Part shown: piece after piece, positions 17,991-26,865 of the stretch
Numbering within the stretch: the first letter of the stretch is position 1
How the letters are laid out: each line of letters begins with the position of its first letter
DNA from: Synergistaceae bacterium
GTDB taxonomy: Bacteria; Synergistota; Synergistia; Synergistales; Aminobacteriaceae
Direction of reading: 5' to 3'
DNA length: 62,203 nucleotides
Assembly: GCA_017444345.1 (NCBI GenBank)
Contig: JAFSWW010000099.1
Coordinates: forward strand, 1-62,203
Translations under genes and position numbers: made by a program
Notes under the pieces: generated by a model
What the model was told of the DNA's origin: nothing
The model's database searches: none
Seen by the model: only the letters and a program-made list of their open reading frames with translations

Positions 17991-19463
17991 TTATAATAAA
18001 CCTTGCGCTATTCGGGTAAAAAATTTTATCAACGGCTCAGAGTACAGCCCATAAACAAACGCTCCCAGTGCAAGAACTCCTAAGGGTGCCAGCATTTGAA
18101 CGCCGGGATCTCTCACGCCCTGATTAGCCGTCTTGAAATCAAAATTTTTGCCGGGCATTATAAATATACTGAATATCGAGAAAATATACGGCACAGTCAA
18201 GACAGCTGAAATCATTAACATAGCAATCCCCGCATGTCCGAGTTCAGTCCCAGCCGCTGAAGCCGTACCGAGCTGCCATTTACCCATAAATCCCGCCGAA
18301 GGAGGCAGCCCGCACAAAGCAAGCCCCGAAAATAATAAAGCAATTGAAGTTTTTGGCATTCCCACGACAAGCCCGCGCATGTCAAATAAATATTCCCGTT
18401 CAGTCTGGCACAATATAGCACCTGCACAGAAAAATAAATTTATTTTCATGATCGCATGACCGCCCATGTGAGTTAACGCGCCGACAAGCCCTTCAGGAGT
18501 CAATAATAACACGCCGATTAATATATAAGAAAGCTGGCTTATAGTCGAATATGCAAATCTCCGCTTTAAATGTTGTGTAGCAAGTGCCATCGATGAGCCG
18601 TATACAATCGTAATGCAAGCAAGAATAAACGCCGCCCATTGTGCCCAAGTTCCTGCGAGTACTTCAGGCTCGAAAACGTACCAAGTGAGTCTAATTATCG
18701 CAAAAATTCCGGCCTTTACGACTGCTACAGCGTGCAATAATGCAGTAACAGGAGTCGGAGCTACTGACGCAGAAGGCAGCCACCCATGAAACGGAAATAT
18801 AGCAGCTTTTACCCCAAAGCCGAGAAAGCCAAGAAACCACGCCCATAAAAGCATATTGCTAGGCTCATTAGGCCAAACGCCCAGTGTCCCGCCCAGTGTG
18901 AAGAATTCCCCGCCGCCCTGATACATCGTATATGTCAAAGCTATAAACGCACACGCAGCACCTCCGACCGAATAAATTAAATATTTTCTTCCTGCATATC
19001 TAGCCCGGCCGTCCATTTCGTGCATAACTAGCGGCAATGTCGTTAAAGTCATAATCTCATAAAATAAATATAATGTCAGCAAATCAGAAGCTAAAGCAAT
19101 TCCGGCAACTACCCCGTAAGTCAATATAAACCATCCGAAAAAAGTCGTCTCTCTATGCTCGTGAGTCATGTATTCAAAGGCGTATAATGTCGTGAGAGGC
19201 CATAATATAGCAATCAAGACAGCAAAGACCATTCCCAGCCCGTCAAGCCTCAAAGCAAATCCCGCCTTCTCTGAAAGTCTGAATAAAGTCAAAGTATTCA
19301 CAGGCGGATATATTACCAGCAATAAAATTATTAATGTATTCAATAACACTGACGATTCAATAAAAATATTGCGATATTTGCGATCACTAAATTTCAAGAA
19401 TGGCAGCATTACGGCAGCTACTGCAGGAAGCAATATAGGCAGCAACAAAAATTTTTCATTCAT
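17991..19463 (-). CDS. Proton-conducting membrane subunit (NuoM/MrpD-like)
   Basis: A 490-residue polytopic protein with about 14 hydrophobic helices, of the Complex I/Mrp antiporter family (NuoL/M/N, MrpA/D, HyfB). Conserved features are LTLYLFYEIMTLTTLPLV (about 130; the Glu of TM5), FGVKAAIFPFHGWLPSA (about 216-232; the Lys of TM7) and GHAIMKINLFFCAGA (about 335). Such subunits translocate protons or sodium in respiratory or Mrp-type complexes. No partner subunits are near, so the complex it belongs to is unclear. AAAGGAG precedes the ATG. Confidence 0.85.
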   Translation of the reverse strand: MNEKFLLLPILLPAVAAVMLPFLKFSDRKYRNIFIESSVLLNTLIILLLVIYPPVNTLTLFRLSEKAGFALRLDGLGMVFAVLIAILWPLTTLYAFEYMTHEHRETTFFGWFILTYGVVAGIALASDLLTLYLFYEIMTLTTLPLVMHEMDGRARYAGRKYLIYSVGGAACAFIALTYTMYQGGGEFFTLGGTLGVWPNEPSNMLLWAWFLGFLGFGVKAAIFPFHGWLPSASVAPTPVTALLHAVAVVKAGIFAIIRLTWYVFEPEVLAGTWAQWAAFILACITIVYGSSMALATQHLKRRFAYSTISQLSYILIGVLLLTPEGLVGALTHMGGHAIMKINLFFCAGAILCQTEREYLFDMRGLVVGMPKTSIALLFSGLALCGLPPSAGFMGKWQLGTASAAGTELGHAGIAMLMISAVLTVPYIFSIFSIFIMPGKNFDFKTANQGVRDPGVQMLAPLGVLALGAFVYGLYSEPLIKFFTRIAQGLL

Positions 19464-19476
19464 TATAGACTCTCCT

Positions 19477-20310
19477 TTATAGCATTATTCTAACTCTGTC
19501 AGGGTGTTCACCGCCCCAGCCGACCGGGGGCATATTCTCAAGCTGTAAAATGTCATCATTATCAAGAATTATATTTTGCGAGTCAAGATTTTCGCGCATT
19601 CTCTCAGGACTTGAAGATTTAGGAATCGACATCACATTTTCTGATAAAATAAAGCTCAAACAAATTTGAACGGTGCTGACGTTATATTTTTTTGCGAGTG
19701 AAATAATTAGCTCGTCATTAAGGACTCTCCCCCGCCCAGTCGGACTCCATGCTTGAACGAGTATATTTCTTTCACGATAATAATTTAACGCAAATGCTTG
19801 AGTGTGTCCCGGGTGAAATTCTAATTGTGCTACTGAAGGGCGTATCCTGCAATTATTAATAATATTTTCTGCGTGAATGGGTAAAAAGTTGCTGAGTCCA
19901 AGTGCCTTAATTCTGCCCTGATTATATAAATCTTCCATAGCGCGCCATGTCTGCAAATCTAAATTTTTCCAGTCTTGACTCTCTAAATCAGGTCTAGGCC
20001 AGTGAATCATGTAAATATCAAGATAATCAGTCTGCAAATTCTCAAGAGTTTTATCAAATGCCGCGAGAGTCTCATCATAACCCATGCTAGTTTTCCAGAC
20101 TTTAGAAGCAATAATAATTTTTCCGCGTGATATATTGCCTTGTGTGAGAGCTTGACCGATAAATTTTTCAGTTCCGTAAAATTCCGCTGTGTCAAAATAA
20201 GTGTAACCGGCCTTTATTGCGTCGAGAATAATATTACTTGACTCGGCCTTATAAGTCCCGAATCCCATTACAGGAAGTTCAAGCCCGTTATTGAGAATAA
20301 ATTTTTTCAT
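19477..20310 (-). CDS. Aldo/keto reductase
   Basis: A 277-residue NADPH-dependent TIM-barrel oxidoreductase. The family stretches GFGTYKAE near the N-terminus, DTAEFYGTEKFIGQAL (Asp/Tyr), IIASKVWKT (Lys), IHWPRPD (His), GLSNFLPIHAENI and IPKSSSPERMRENL (cofactor site) are all present, so the catalytic tetrad is complete. I start at the ATG at 20310, which has AGGAGG 10 bases upstream; the open frame extends 29 codons further but without a site. It sits 14 bases after the membrane subunit gene on the same strand. Substrate unknown. Confidence 0.92.
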   Translation of the reverse strand: MKKFILNNGLELPVMGFGTYKAESSNIILDAIKAGYTYFDTAEFYGTEKFIGQALTQGNISRGKIIIASKVWKTSMGYDETLAAFDKTLENLQTDYLDIYMIHWPRPDLESQDWKNLDLQTWRAMEDLYNQGRIKALGLSNFLPIHAENIINNCRIRPSVAQLEFHPGHTQAFALNYYRERNILVQAWSPTGRGRVLNDELIISLAKKYNVSTVQICLSFILSENVMSIPKSSSPERMRENLDSQNIILDNDDILQLENMPPVGWGGEHPDRVRIML

Positions 20311-20546
20311 GCTGTAAATTCCTCCTGACTCATAAATAAATTTTGCGGATGTCTTTACATATTTTATATTGTTATATTTACTAGCACATAATAGCAAAAA
20401 AAAGCAGGTAATTTTTCGGGAATTTGTATCAGGAAATTTGACAGATTTTGAATCTTAGTATAAAATTTCGGCTCAATCAGTTCAATTGAAATATTGCTAA
20501 TGAAAAACGACAATATCTTTTCGCAAACCACTTTTCAGAATACAAC

Positions 20547-20585
20547 AGCCGGAGTGCAGTACAGACCCCGGCTTGAAATTTTTTG
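20547..20585 (+). terminator. Stem-loop with T-run, plus orientation
   Basis: AGCCGG (20547-20552) pairs with CCGGCT (20568-20573), then TGAAATTTTTT. The T-run favours plus-strand termination, yet both flanking genes are on the minus strand. It may instead mark the 3' end of yqeY. The surrounding gap (20311-20597) shows no gene. Confidence 0.4.
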
Positions 20586-20597
20586 CGGACTCGTTAA

Positions 20598-21050
20598 TTA
20601 TTTATTCAAGAACGCATTAACTTTGTCTTTAACTCGTGATCCGTCAGCTTGGCCGGCGGTTTTCTTCATTACAGTTTTCATTAATTTGCCCATATCTTTA
20701 GGCGAGCTTGCGTTAATTTCACTTGCTGACTCGGCGATTATTTTATCGAGTTCTGAGTCATCAAGCTGCTTAGGCAAATAAGGCTCTAAAATTTTTATTT
20801 CTGCAAGTTCTGACTCTGCGCGGTCATTTGCCCCGCCTGATTTATACTGTTCGGCTGCGTCTTTACGTTGCTTAATGAGGCGTTTAATTACCGCGTGAAC
20901 GTCATCGTCCGTGATTTCTGCTGATTTGCCTTTATCAGCCTGCAATTTCTGTAATTCGGCCTTGAGCATTCTTAGAGTTGAGAGTTTAGGCTCTTCACGT
21001 GCTTTCATGGCCTGCACTAAATCTTTTGCGATGTCTTGAGCTAATGACAT
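20598..21050 (-). CDS. yqeY: GatB/YqeY domain-containing protein
   Basis: A 150-residue YqeY protein: a helical domain related to the tail of the GatB subunit of Glu-tRNA amidotransferase. LSTLRMLKAELQ (about 23-34), DAAEQYKSGGANDRAE (about 61-76), EILEPYLPKQL-like KILEPYLPKQLDDSEL (about 85-100) and SPKDMGKLMKTVMKK (about 114-128) are family hallmarks. Function not firmly known; a tRNA-related role is suspected. rpsU-yqeY is a conserved pair in many bacteria, and here one Sel1-repeat gene lies between them. Confidence 0.92.
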   Translation of the reverse strand: MSLAQDIAKDLVQAMKAREEPKLSTLRMLKAELQKLQADKGKSAEITDDDVHAVIKRLIKQRKDAAEQYKSGGANDRAESELAEIKILEPYLPKQLDDSELDKIIAESASEINASSPKDMGKLMKTVMKKTAGQADGSRVKDKVNAFLNK

Positions 21051-21053
21051 TAT

Positions 21054-21980
21054 TTATTCAGGCCTCCTGTTTTCGTGTTCGTGTTTAGGCTCGTCGGGGA
21101 TTCTGGGCTTTTCGGGACGTTCTGGGCGTTCGTGCTCGACTTTATTGGAATCTTGCGCAGGTCTGTGATGTTCAGGCTTTGGCGGTTCGGGGCGTGTTAC
21201 GTTCGGCGCAGGAGTCGGAGTCGGTGCGGGTTTAGGCGCGTCAGGTTTTGCTACAGGTTTGGGCGGTTCGGGGCGTGTTACATTATTATCATGAGTCGGA
21301 GTCGGTGCCGGTTTTGCTGCTTCAGGTCTGGGCGGCTCAGGTCTATGATGTTCAGGAGTCGGCGCAGGCTTTGGCGGTTCTGGTCTTGCTACAGGTGCGG
21401 GAGTCGGCGCGGGTTTAGGGGCTGGCACATGATGAACAGGAGCGGGCGCGGGCTTTGGAACTGGACGAGGTTTAACGGGTTCGATTTTTGCGGCTGGTCT
21501 GCTCCATGCTGCCTTAAATAAATTTGCTGCTTTCTTATAGTCTTTTGCTCTGAAAGCTGCCATACCTCTTTGGAAGGCTGAGTCTTTCTCTGCGTCATTG
21601 CGTTTATTTGATATGCAGGCTCGTCTGAACCAAAAAGCGGCATTATAATAATTCTGATTAGTTCCGTGTCCTGAGTAAAATAATTCCGCGAGTCTGTATT
21701 GAGCGTTTGCATCGCCTTTGTTTGCTGCCTTCTCGTACCAGTAATAGGCCTGTTTATAATCGCGTTTGACTCCCTCGCCGTTGTAATAAATTCTGCCGAG
21801 TTCAAACTGTGAGCCGACATGACCTTTATCTGCTTCACGTCTTAACTGTTCGATTTTCGGCGAAAGTTTCGGGCGCGGTCTTACCGGGACTCGTCTATGA
21901 GCTGCGAAAACTGTTCCGGCTGAAAAGGTTATTACTAGAATAACGAGTAATAATATAGCGCGTTTGTAGTGCTTTAACAT
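21054..21980 (-). CDS. Exported Sel1-repeat protein with Pro-rich tail
   Basis: A 308-residue exported protein. A signal peptide or N-terminal anchor (about 8-27) is followed by two Sel1 repeats (GSQFELGRIYYNGEGVKRDY; ANAQYRLAELFYSGHGTNQN) in about 50-125. The remaining half is a low-complexity Pro/Ala/Lys region with repeats of the type RPEPPKPAP and tails off in charged residues. Sel1 repeats are protein-binding solenoids; the Pro-rich part may span the periplasm or peptidoglycan. Inserted between rpsU and yqeY, three bases before yqeY. Partner unknown. Confidence 0.8.
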   Translation of the reverse strand: MLKHYKRAILLLVILVITFSAGTVFAAHRRVPVRPRPKLSPKIEQLRREADKGHVGSQFELGRIYYNGEGVKRDYKQAYYWYEKAANKGDANAQYRLAELFYSGHGTNQNYYNAAFWFRRACISNKRNDAEKDSAFQRGMAAFRAKDYKKAANLFKAAWSRPAAKIEPVKPRPVPKPAPAPVHHVPAPKPAPTPAPVARPEPPKPAPTPEHHRPEPPRPEAAKPAPTPTHDNNVTRPEPPKPVAKPDAPKPAPTPTPAPNVTRPEPPKPEHHRPAQDSNKVEHERPERPEKPRIPDEPKHEHENRRPE

Positions 21981-22003
21981 TGATACAACCTCCTAATAAT
22001 ATC

Positions 22004-22024
22004 AGGGAGTCAAAGCGACTCCCT
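22004..22024 (-). terminator. Hairpin after rpsU
   Basis: A perfect 8-bp stem AGGGAGTC/GACTCCCT with a 5-base loop, 17 bases after the rpsU stop and before the Sel1 gene's ribosome-binding site. The following minus-strand bases are only weakly T-rich, so it may be a partial terminator or a processing/stability hairpin. Confidence 0.45.
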
Positions 22025-22040
22025 ATGTTGATTTCATAAA

Positions 22041-22238
22041 TTAGATAGGATTCCTATGACGCATTGATTTGCGTTTGCGTGCTGCCTCGGCGCGTTTGAT
22101 TTTCTTAGCGTCGCTGGGTTTCTCGTAATGCTCACGTCTGCGTGCTTCTCTTAATGTGCCTACTCTGGCTACTTCGCGTTTAAATCTTCGGAGCGTATCT
22201 TCCAGAGTCTCGCCGTCTTTACGGGTTACTGTAGTCAA
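22041..22238 (-). CDS. rpsU: 30S ribosomal protein S21
   Basis: A 65-residue, strongly basic protein of the small ribosomal subunit. [21 protein letters not shown] is the conserved N-terminal part, and [20 protein letters not shown] with the Arg-rich C-terminus is typical for S21. Length is normal. It lies after hinT and before the Sel1 gene and yqeY on the same strand, an arrangement that resembles the rpsU-yqeY unit of other bacteria. AGGGAGGGAATG-type ribosome-binding sequence precedes the ATG. Confidence 0.96.
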   Translation of the reverse strand: MTTVTRKDGETLEDTLRRFKREVARVGTLREARRREHYEKPSDAKKIKRAEAARKRKSMRHRNPI

Positions 22239-22280
22239 TTACATTCCCTCCCTTCAGGATTTCTCTGTACAGTCAGAAAG

Positions 22281-22619
22281 CTAACCGGGTGGCCAGCCGA
22301 GATTACGTCCTGCCAGTAAATGCAGGTGAAGATGAGGGACAGTCTGCCCGCCCTGTTCGCCTGTGTTGATTACCATTCTGAAGCCTTTTTCCGCGAGATC
22401 AAATTTTTTAGCGATTTTCACTGCAGCATCAAGAAGGCTGTTCCATACGGAAGAATCTTTAACTGCCAGTGCTGAGTCAAAATGTTCTCTGGGAATTACT
22501 AGAATATGAACAGGGGCTTGCGGGTTTACATCACGAAATGCAACGACTTTATCATCACTATAGACGAACTCTGTCGGGATTTCTTTATTTGCGATTTTGC
22601 AGAAAATACAATCACTCAA
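22281..22619 (-). CDS. hinT: HIT family protein (HinT-like)
   Basis: A 112-residue purine nucleoside phosphoramidase of the histidine-triad family. CIFCKIANKEIPTEFVY (4-20) is the typical N-terminus and HLHLHLLAGR (96-105) supplies the catalytic His triad. The C-terminus NLGWPPG is also characteristic. It is expected to hydrolyse AMP-lysine or AMP-phosphoramidates. It heads the hinT-rpsU-Sel1-yqeY unit. AGGAGG precedes the ATG. Confidence 0.95.
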   Translation of the reverse strand: MSDCIFCKIANKEIPTEFVYSDDKVVAFRDVNPQAPVHILVIPREHFDSALAVKDSSVWNSLLDAAVKIAKKFDLAEKGFRMVINTGEQGGQTVPHLHLHLLAGRNLGWPPG

Positions 22620-22762
22620 TTTTTTTATAGCCTCCTTGAATTTGACATGTAAATTTTATAACATATTAGGCTACTTAACAAATCAGAATAATACGTAATT
22701 TTTTTAAGTGTATAATTTCACAGTGAAAATAATAATTTATAAATCAGGAGGCAAATTTTTAC

Positions 22763-24100
22763 ATGACAGGAAAAAGCGACAAAGTTAGAGTCAGATTCGC
22801 ACCCAGTCCGACGGGAGCATTACACATCGGGGGCGGCCATACAGCATTATTTAACTGGCTATGGGCGAGACATTGCGGCGGAAAATTTATTTTGCGGATT
22901 GAAGACACTGATCTAGAACGCTCAACAAAAGAATACGAGCAAACTATTATGTCGGGCATGGTATGGCTTGGGCTTGACTGGGATGAGGGGCCGGATATAG
23001 GCGGAAATTACGGACCTTACAGACAATCTGATAGACTCGATATTTACAGGGACTATGCAGAAAAATTAGTAAACGAGGGCAAAGCATACAGGGACGGTCA
23101 AGCAATTATATTTAAAGTTGAGCCCGGTCAAGATATTTCATTTAGAGCTATTGTATACGGTCAAATTGACGTGATGAGCGACGGACTGCGCGAGAAAGAT
23201 TCAGACAAGTTAAAGGACATTGTTATAATAAAGAGCGACGGAATGCCGACATATAATTATGCCGTAGTAATAGATGATCACTTAATGAATATAACTCACG
23301 TAATCAGAGGCGAAGATCATATTTCGAATACTCCTAAACAAATTTTATTATATCGTGCATTAGGCTGGGAAGTTCCCGAATTCGCACATCTGCCCATGAT
23401 ACTGGGACGCGACAAGAAAAAATTAAGCAAGCGGCACGGAGCAACGAGCATTTATGAATATCGCGATATGGGTTATATGCCCGACTCAATGTTTAATTTT
23501 CTTGCATTATTGGGCTGGTCGGCTGGCGATGACAAAGAAATTTTTACGCGTGAACAGGCTGCAGAATGGTTCGAGCTTTCACGAGTTACAAAAAAAGCAG
23601 CAGTCTTTGATTTCGACAAATTGAATCACATAAATCAGGAACATTTGAAGGCGCTTGATCCGTTCGTGAGACTCTCAATGGTAAAACCCTTCTGGATTGA
23701 AGCGGGCTTAAATGTTGATGCACATGATGATAAATATCTTGCTGATTCTTTGACTCTCATGGCCGGACGTGGTCAGACAGCTAAAGAGATGGCCGAGTTC
23801 TCGGACTATTTTGTATCGTTTGAGCCAGTTAAATCACGTTGGAACGCTGAAGGAATTGACCGCGAAAAATTAAAGCCTTTCTTTGAAGATTTATTCTCGC
23901 ATGAATGGAAAGCTGAAATCTTAGAACAGGCCGCGCGCGACTGGGTAAACTCTCAGGAGGGTGCAAAAATGAAGGATTATGCCATGCCTTTGAGATTCGC
24001 TTTAACGGGTATGAAAGTAAGTCCCGGCGTTTTTGAGGTCGCCGAGATTCTTGGCCGTGATGAGTGCAGAAAGAGACTCGAATTTTACGGAATGATTTAA
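22763..24100 (+). CDS. gltX: Glutamate-tRNA ligase
   Basis: A 445-residue class I aminoacyl-tRNA synthetase. RFAPSPTGALHIGGGHTALFNW (about 11-32) contains the HIGH-like signature, with HIGGGH where most have HIGGAR. KKKLSKRHGAT is the KMSKS motif. The length fits GltX; whether it is discriminating or also charges tRNA-Gln cannot be decided here. AGGAGG lies 10 bases before the ATG. It overlaps the convergent xth gene by four bases at its 3' end. Confidence 0.95.
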   Translation: MTGKSDKVRVRFAPSPTGALHIGGGHTALFNWLWARHCGGKFILRIEDTDLERSTKEYEQTIMSGMVWLGLDWDEGPDIGGNYGPYRQSDRLDIYRDYAEKLVNEGKAYRDGQAIIFKVEPGQDISFRAIVYGQIDVMSDGLREKDSDKLKDIVIIKSDGMPTYNYAVVIDDHLMNITHVIRGEDHISNTPKQILLYRALGWEVPEFAHLPMILGRDKKKLSKRHGATSIYEYRDMGYMPDSMFNFLALLGWSAGDDKEIFTREQAAEWFELSRVTKKAAVFDFDKLNHINQEHLKALDPFVRLSMVKPFWIEAGLNVDAHDDKYLADSLTLMAGRGQTAKEMAEFSDYFVSFEPVKSRWNAEGIDREKLKPFFEDLFSHEWKAEILEQAARDWVNSQEGAKMKDYAMPLRFALTGMKVSPGVFEVAEILGRDECRKRLEFYGMI

Positions 24101-24888
24101 TAATTATATTGCGCTGTTAAAGGCACATGATCAGAAGGACGCTCCCACGCACGGACTCTCGTATCAGGCTCGCAATTTACAGCAAGTTCAGCCAAATTTT
24201 TACTAGCTAACATGTGATCAATCCGCCAGCCTATATTATTTGTGAGAGCGTCTTTAACTCGATAATCATAGAATGTGAAAATATTTGCTTCAGTGTGAAA
24301 GAGTCTCAACACGTCAACGAGTCCCGCGCTAGTTTGCTTGAAAACTTCCCGAATCTCATCGCAAAAACAAACGTGATTTTTTTTCGTTTCAGGGTGATTA
24401 ACGTCAATATTTTCGGGGGCAACGTTCAAATCTCCCAGCCATAAGAATAAATTTTCAGGTTTAGAAATTTCGCGGTTGATAATATTTCTAATTCGGGCAA
24501 AAAATTTTTTCTTGACTTCAAAGTCCGGGCTGTCTATGGACTTCCCCTGCGGCACATATGAATTCAGGATAAATAAATTCTTGTAAGTAAGAGTCAATAT
24601 TCTTGTGTCAAAATTATTCGCGCCCGATTCTGATTCAGAGTCATTAAATCCGAACGAAATTTTTACGTCAAGATTATTTTTTGCGAGAACAGCGACACCG
24701 TTATAACTTTTCTCCCCGTGAAAGTAAGATTTATAGCCGAGTTCAGTAAATGCAATATCGGGGAAGAATTCATCTTTAGTCTTTGTTTCCTGCATAAATA
24801 ACAAATCAGGCCCGCATTCATTGAGCCATTTAACTAATATCGGGAGGCGCGTTCTTACTGAGTTTACATTAAAAGTAGTTATCTTCAT
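24097..24888 (-). CDS. xth: Exodeoxyribonuclease III / AP endonuclease
   Basis: A 263-residue Mg-dependent endonuclease/exonuclease/phosphatase-fold enzyme for base-excision repair. TFNVNSVRTRLP (4-15), MQETKTKDEFFP (Glu metal ligand), LNSYVPQGKSIDSP, LGDLNVAPENIDVNHP (Asp/Asn pair), and the C-terminal RIDHMLASKNL and SDHVPL (Asp-His) are all present, so the active site is complete. It is transcribed toward gltX. Length is normal for XthA/ExoA. Confidence 0.94.
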   Translation of the reverse strand: MKITTFNVNSVRTRLPILVKWLNECGPDLLFMQETKTKDEFFPDIAFTELGYKSYFHGEKSYNGVAVLAKNNLDVKISFGFNDSESESGANNFDTRILTLTYKNLFILNSYVPQGKSIDSPDFEVKKKFFARIRNIINREISKPENLFLWLGDLNVAPENIDVNHPETKKNHVCFCDEIREVFKQTSAGLVDVLRLFHTEANIFTFYDYRVKDALTNNIGWRIDHMLASKNLAELAVNCEPDTRVRAWERPSDHVPLTAQYNY

Positions 24889-24905
24889 AGTTATATATTA
24901 TACAA

Positions 24906-24943
24906 ATTCCCCCGTTCACTCTTTACAAGCAAAAAGGGGGAAT
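24906..24943 (-). terminator. Inverted repeat after jag, likely terminator
   Basis: ATTCCCCC (24906-24913) pairs with GGGGGAAT (24936-24943), four bases after the jag stop on the minus strand. It would close the rpmH-rnpA-yidD-yidC-jag operon. The T-run beyond it is short (TTTG), so efficiency is uncertain. Confidence 0.55.
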
Positions 24944-24947
24944 CAAA

Positions 24948-25766
24948 TTATTTGCTGAATCGTCTCATATTGCGATTATTATTTTGTGCTGCCCGGTCTC
25001 TCTGTGCTCTGATTCTCATAGTTGCAGGCCCCGGCGGTATATCAGGCTTTGAGTCATAACGAGGCATTATAACAACTTTTCTTAATGGAGGCTCACCTAT
25101 TGACTCCGTGCTTACGTCGTCGCGATCCTTCAAAGTCGTGTGAATTACCCAGCGTTCCCAGCTTGCCATAGGTTCGAGTCTCACCGGGCGGCCGAATTTT
25201 ACGGCTTGTCTTGCTGTTGCTTCTGCTAAACGTTCGAGACTCTTTGTCCTGCGTTCACGATAACCGCTGCTATCTATTTTGATTCGGGGTTCTCTTCGCG
25301 GGTCTCTTAGAGCCAAATTTACGAGATATTCAAGAGATTTTAACGCGTCCCCGTAACGTCCTACAACATAATCAACAGCATCATCTCCGGTGATTTCTAT
25401 AGTATTTCTTGCTGACTCGCTTATAACTGCCTCCGCGTTGAAGTCCATGAGCTTTAATGCATTATTCACAAATTCGACTCCGTACAAAATTAAATCAGAA
25501 CTTGGCCGCATGTCGTTATAATTAGAATTATTTGCGTTCTCGTCATTCTCGTTATCGTCTTCAGGTTCAAAATCTTGAGACTCGCGCGAATAAGTTACTT
25601 CAACAGTTAATTTTTTGCTGCCGAATAGTCCCAGAAATCCCCCGCGTTCAAAGCTTATAATTTCTGCCTTGAGTTCTTCACGTGGGACTCCTAATTTTTG
25701 CGAGGCCTCTTTTAGTGCTTCGTCAATGTCAGCTGCCTCAATCGTTAATTTTTCCTCCTGAATCAA
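24948..25766 (-). CDS. jag: Jag/KhpB family RNA-binding protein
   Basis: A 272-residue SpoIIIJ-associated protein. Residues 1 to about 55 are a Jag-N domain (IEAADIDEALKEASQKLGV; ERGGFLGLFGSKK). Residues about 90-165 form a KH-type domain (DDAVDYVVGRYGDALKSLEYL; GxxG-like GRYG). Residues about 180-235 are an R3H domain with LEPMASWERWVIHTTL. KhpB binds RNA and affects cell wall growth in Gram-positives. The last 30 residues are Arg/Asn-rich. Conserved position next to yidC supports the call. Confidence 0.93.
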   Translation of the reverse strand: MIQEEKLTIEAADIDEALKEASQKLGVPREELKAEIISFERGGFLGLFGSKKLTVEVTYSRESQDFEPEDDNENDENANNSNYNDMRPSSDLILYGVEFVNNALKLMDFNAEAVISESARNTIEITGDDAVDYVVGRYGDALKSLEYLVNLALRDPRREPRIKIDSSGYRERRTKSLERLAEATARQAVKFGRPVRLEPMASWERWVIHTTLKDRDDVSTESIGEPPLRKVVIMPRYDSKPDIPPGPATMRIRAQRDRAAQNNNRNMRRFSK

Positions 25767-25794
25767 TCATAATACCCCCTTATAAAATTATAAT

Positions 25795-26625
25795 TTATTT
25801 ATTTTTCGGCTTCTCCTGATATAGAGTAGGTTTCTGCTTCATTTCTTCAGTCGTTTTGCGCGAGATTCTGACCTGATGAATTATTCCCATTAATGACGAG
25901 ACCCCCCAGTAAAGCAGCACGCCGCCCGGAAGTCCAAAGCATATAAATGTCAAAAATAACGGCATGAACCAGTTCATCATTGACATTTGAGGATTCCCCG
26001 CGCTCGTTAAATGCTGTTGATACCATGTGAGCCACGCAATTAATATTAATAATATAAAATTAAATATCCACATGCTTATATTCGAGAATAACAGGCCAAG
26101 ATTTGTAAATGACGATAAGAATACCATAACGACTCCGAGCTGTTCATCAGGAATCTTGACTCCGGCCTCGTCGACGAGATTCAAAGCGTTTGCAACAGTT
26201 GTTAAGACACTCCCGCCGAGATTCACCCCGAAAAATGTAACGTTCGTAAATGCCTCTGTCTTTGTTAAGTCATATAATACTCCGTAAAGTAAAATAAATA
26301 TCGGCAACTGAATCAATAACGGAAGGCAGCCGCTCGCAGGATTTACTTTATTTTCTTTGTAGAGTGCCATAGTCTCGCGATTTAAAGTGTCCTTATCATC
26401 GCCGTATTTTTCCTGCAAAACTTTAATTTGAGGCTGTAATTTCTGCATCTTCTGCATACTCGTCATTTGTTTCTGAGTCAATGGGTGCATAACGAGTCTT
26501 ACAAGTAAAGTCAGTGCTATAATCGCAAGTCCCCACGCAAAATTTGTGCCGATCCCTATACTTGTTATTGCATTGTGTATAAATTGAAGTAAGCCGAGTA
26601 ATAATGCCTTAGCTTGTGCCCACAT
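25795..26625 (-). CDS. yidC: Membrane protein insertase YidC/Oxa1
   Basis: A 276-residue short-form YidC, which inserts and folds inner-membrane proteins with or without SecYEG. It lacks the large periplasmic domain of enterobacterial YidC. WGLAIIALTLLVRLVMHPLT (about 31-50) holds the conserved Arg in the hydrophilic groove; QPQIKVLQEKYGDDK is the cytoplasmic hairpin; CLPLLIQLPIFILLYGVLY, NFMPLFL-like WFMPLFLTFICF and the LLYWGVSSL helix follow. No lipobox is visible at the N-terminus. Part of the rpmH-rnpA-yidD-yidC-jag operon. Confidence 0.94.
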   Translation of the reverse strand: MWAQAKALLLGLLQFIHNAITSIGIGTNFAWGLAIIALTLLVRLVMHPLTQKQMTSMQKMQKLQPQIKVLQEKYGDDKDTLNRETMALYKENKVNPASGCLPLLIQLPIFILLYGVLYDLTKTEAFTNVTFFGVNLGGSVLTTVANALNLVDEAGVKIPDEQLGVVMVFLSSFTNLGLLFSNISMWIFNFILLILIAWLTWYQQHLTSAGNPQMSMMNWFMPLFLTFICFGLPGGVLLYWGVSSLMGIIHQVRISRKTTEEMKQKPTLYQEKPKNK

Positions 26626-26634
26626 TCTATAATT

Positions 26635-26865
26635 TCACCTCGTATAAATTTTTTTAGGCGGTAAATCGACTCCGCCCGGATTCCACGCCCCGCACTTAAT
26701 GAGCCGCTTTAAAGTCAGCCAAGTCCCCCGGAAAAATCCCCATTCTTTATAGACGCTCAGGGCATAATTTGAACATGTCGGATAAAATCTGCAGTGCGCT
26801 CCGATAAATGGCGATATAAATATTTGATAAATGCGAATTAATATTATTGCGAGACGGGATAACAT
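26635..26865 (-). CDS. yidD: Membrane protein insertion efficiency factor YidD
   Basis: A 76-residue YidD protein, a small membrane-associated helper of YidC. IYQIFISPFIGAHCRFYPTCSNYAL (about 12-36) with its two Cys, and the C-terminal KCGAWNPGGVDLPP, are the family signature. It overlaps the 3' end of rnpA by 22 bases, a very common arrangement, and lies ten bases before yidC. Confidence 0.95.
   Translation of the reverse strand: MLSRLAIILIRIYQIFISPFIGAHCRFYPTCSNYALSVYKEWGFFRGTWLTLKRLIKCGAWNPGGVDLPPKKIYTR

Noticed and set aside
20494-20781. 95-codon plus-strand frame overlapping yqeY
   Set aside because: Most of it is antisense to yqeY and reads through a hairpin; no coding character.
21075-21521. 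148-codon Arg/Gly-rich plus-strand frame
   Set aside because: It is the complement of the Pro-rich repeats of the Sel1 gene; composition is an artefact.
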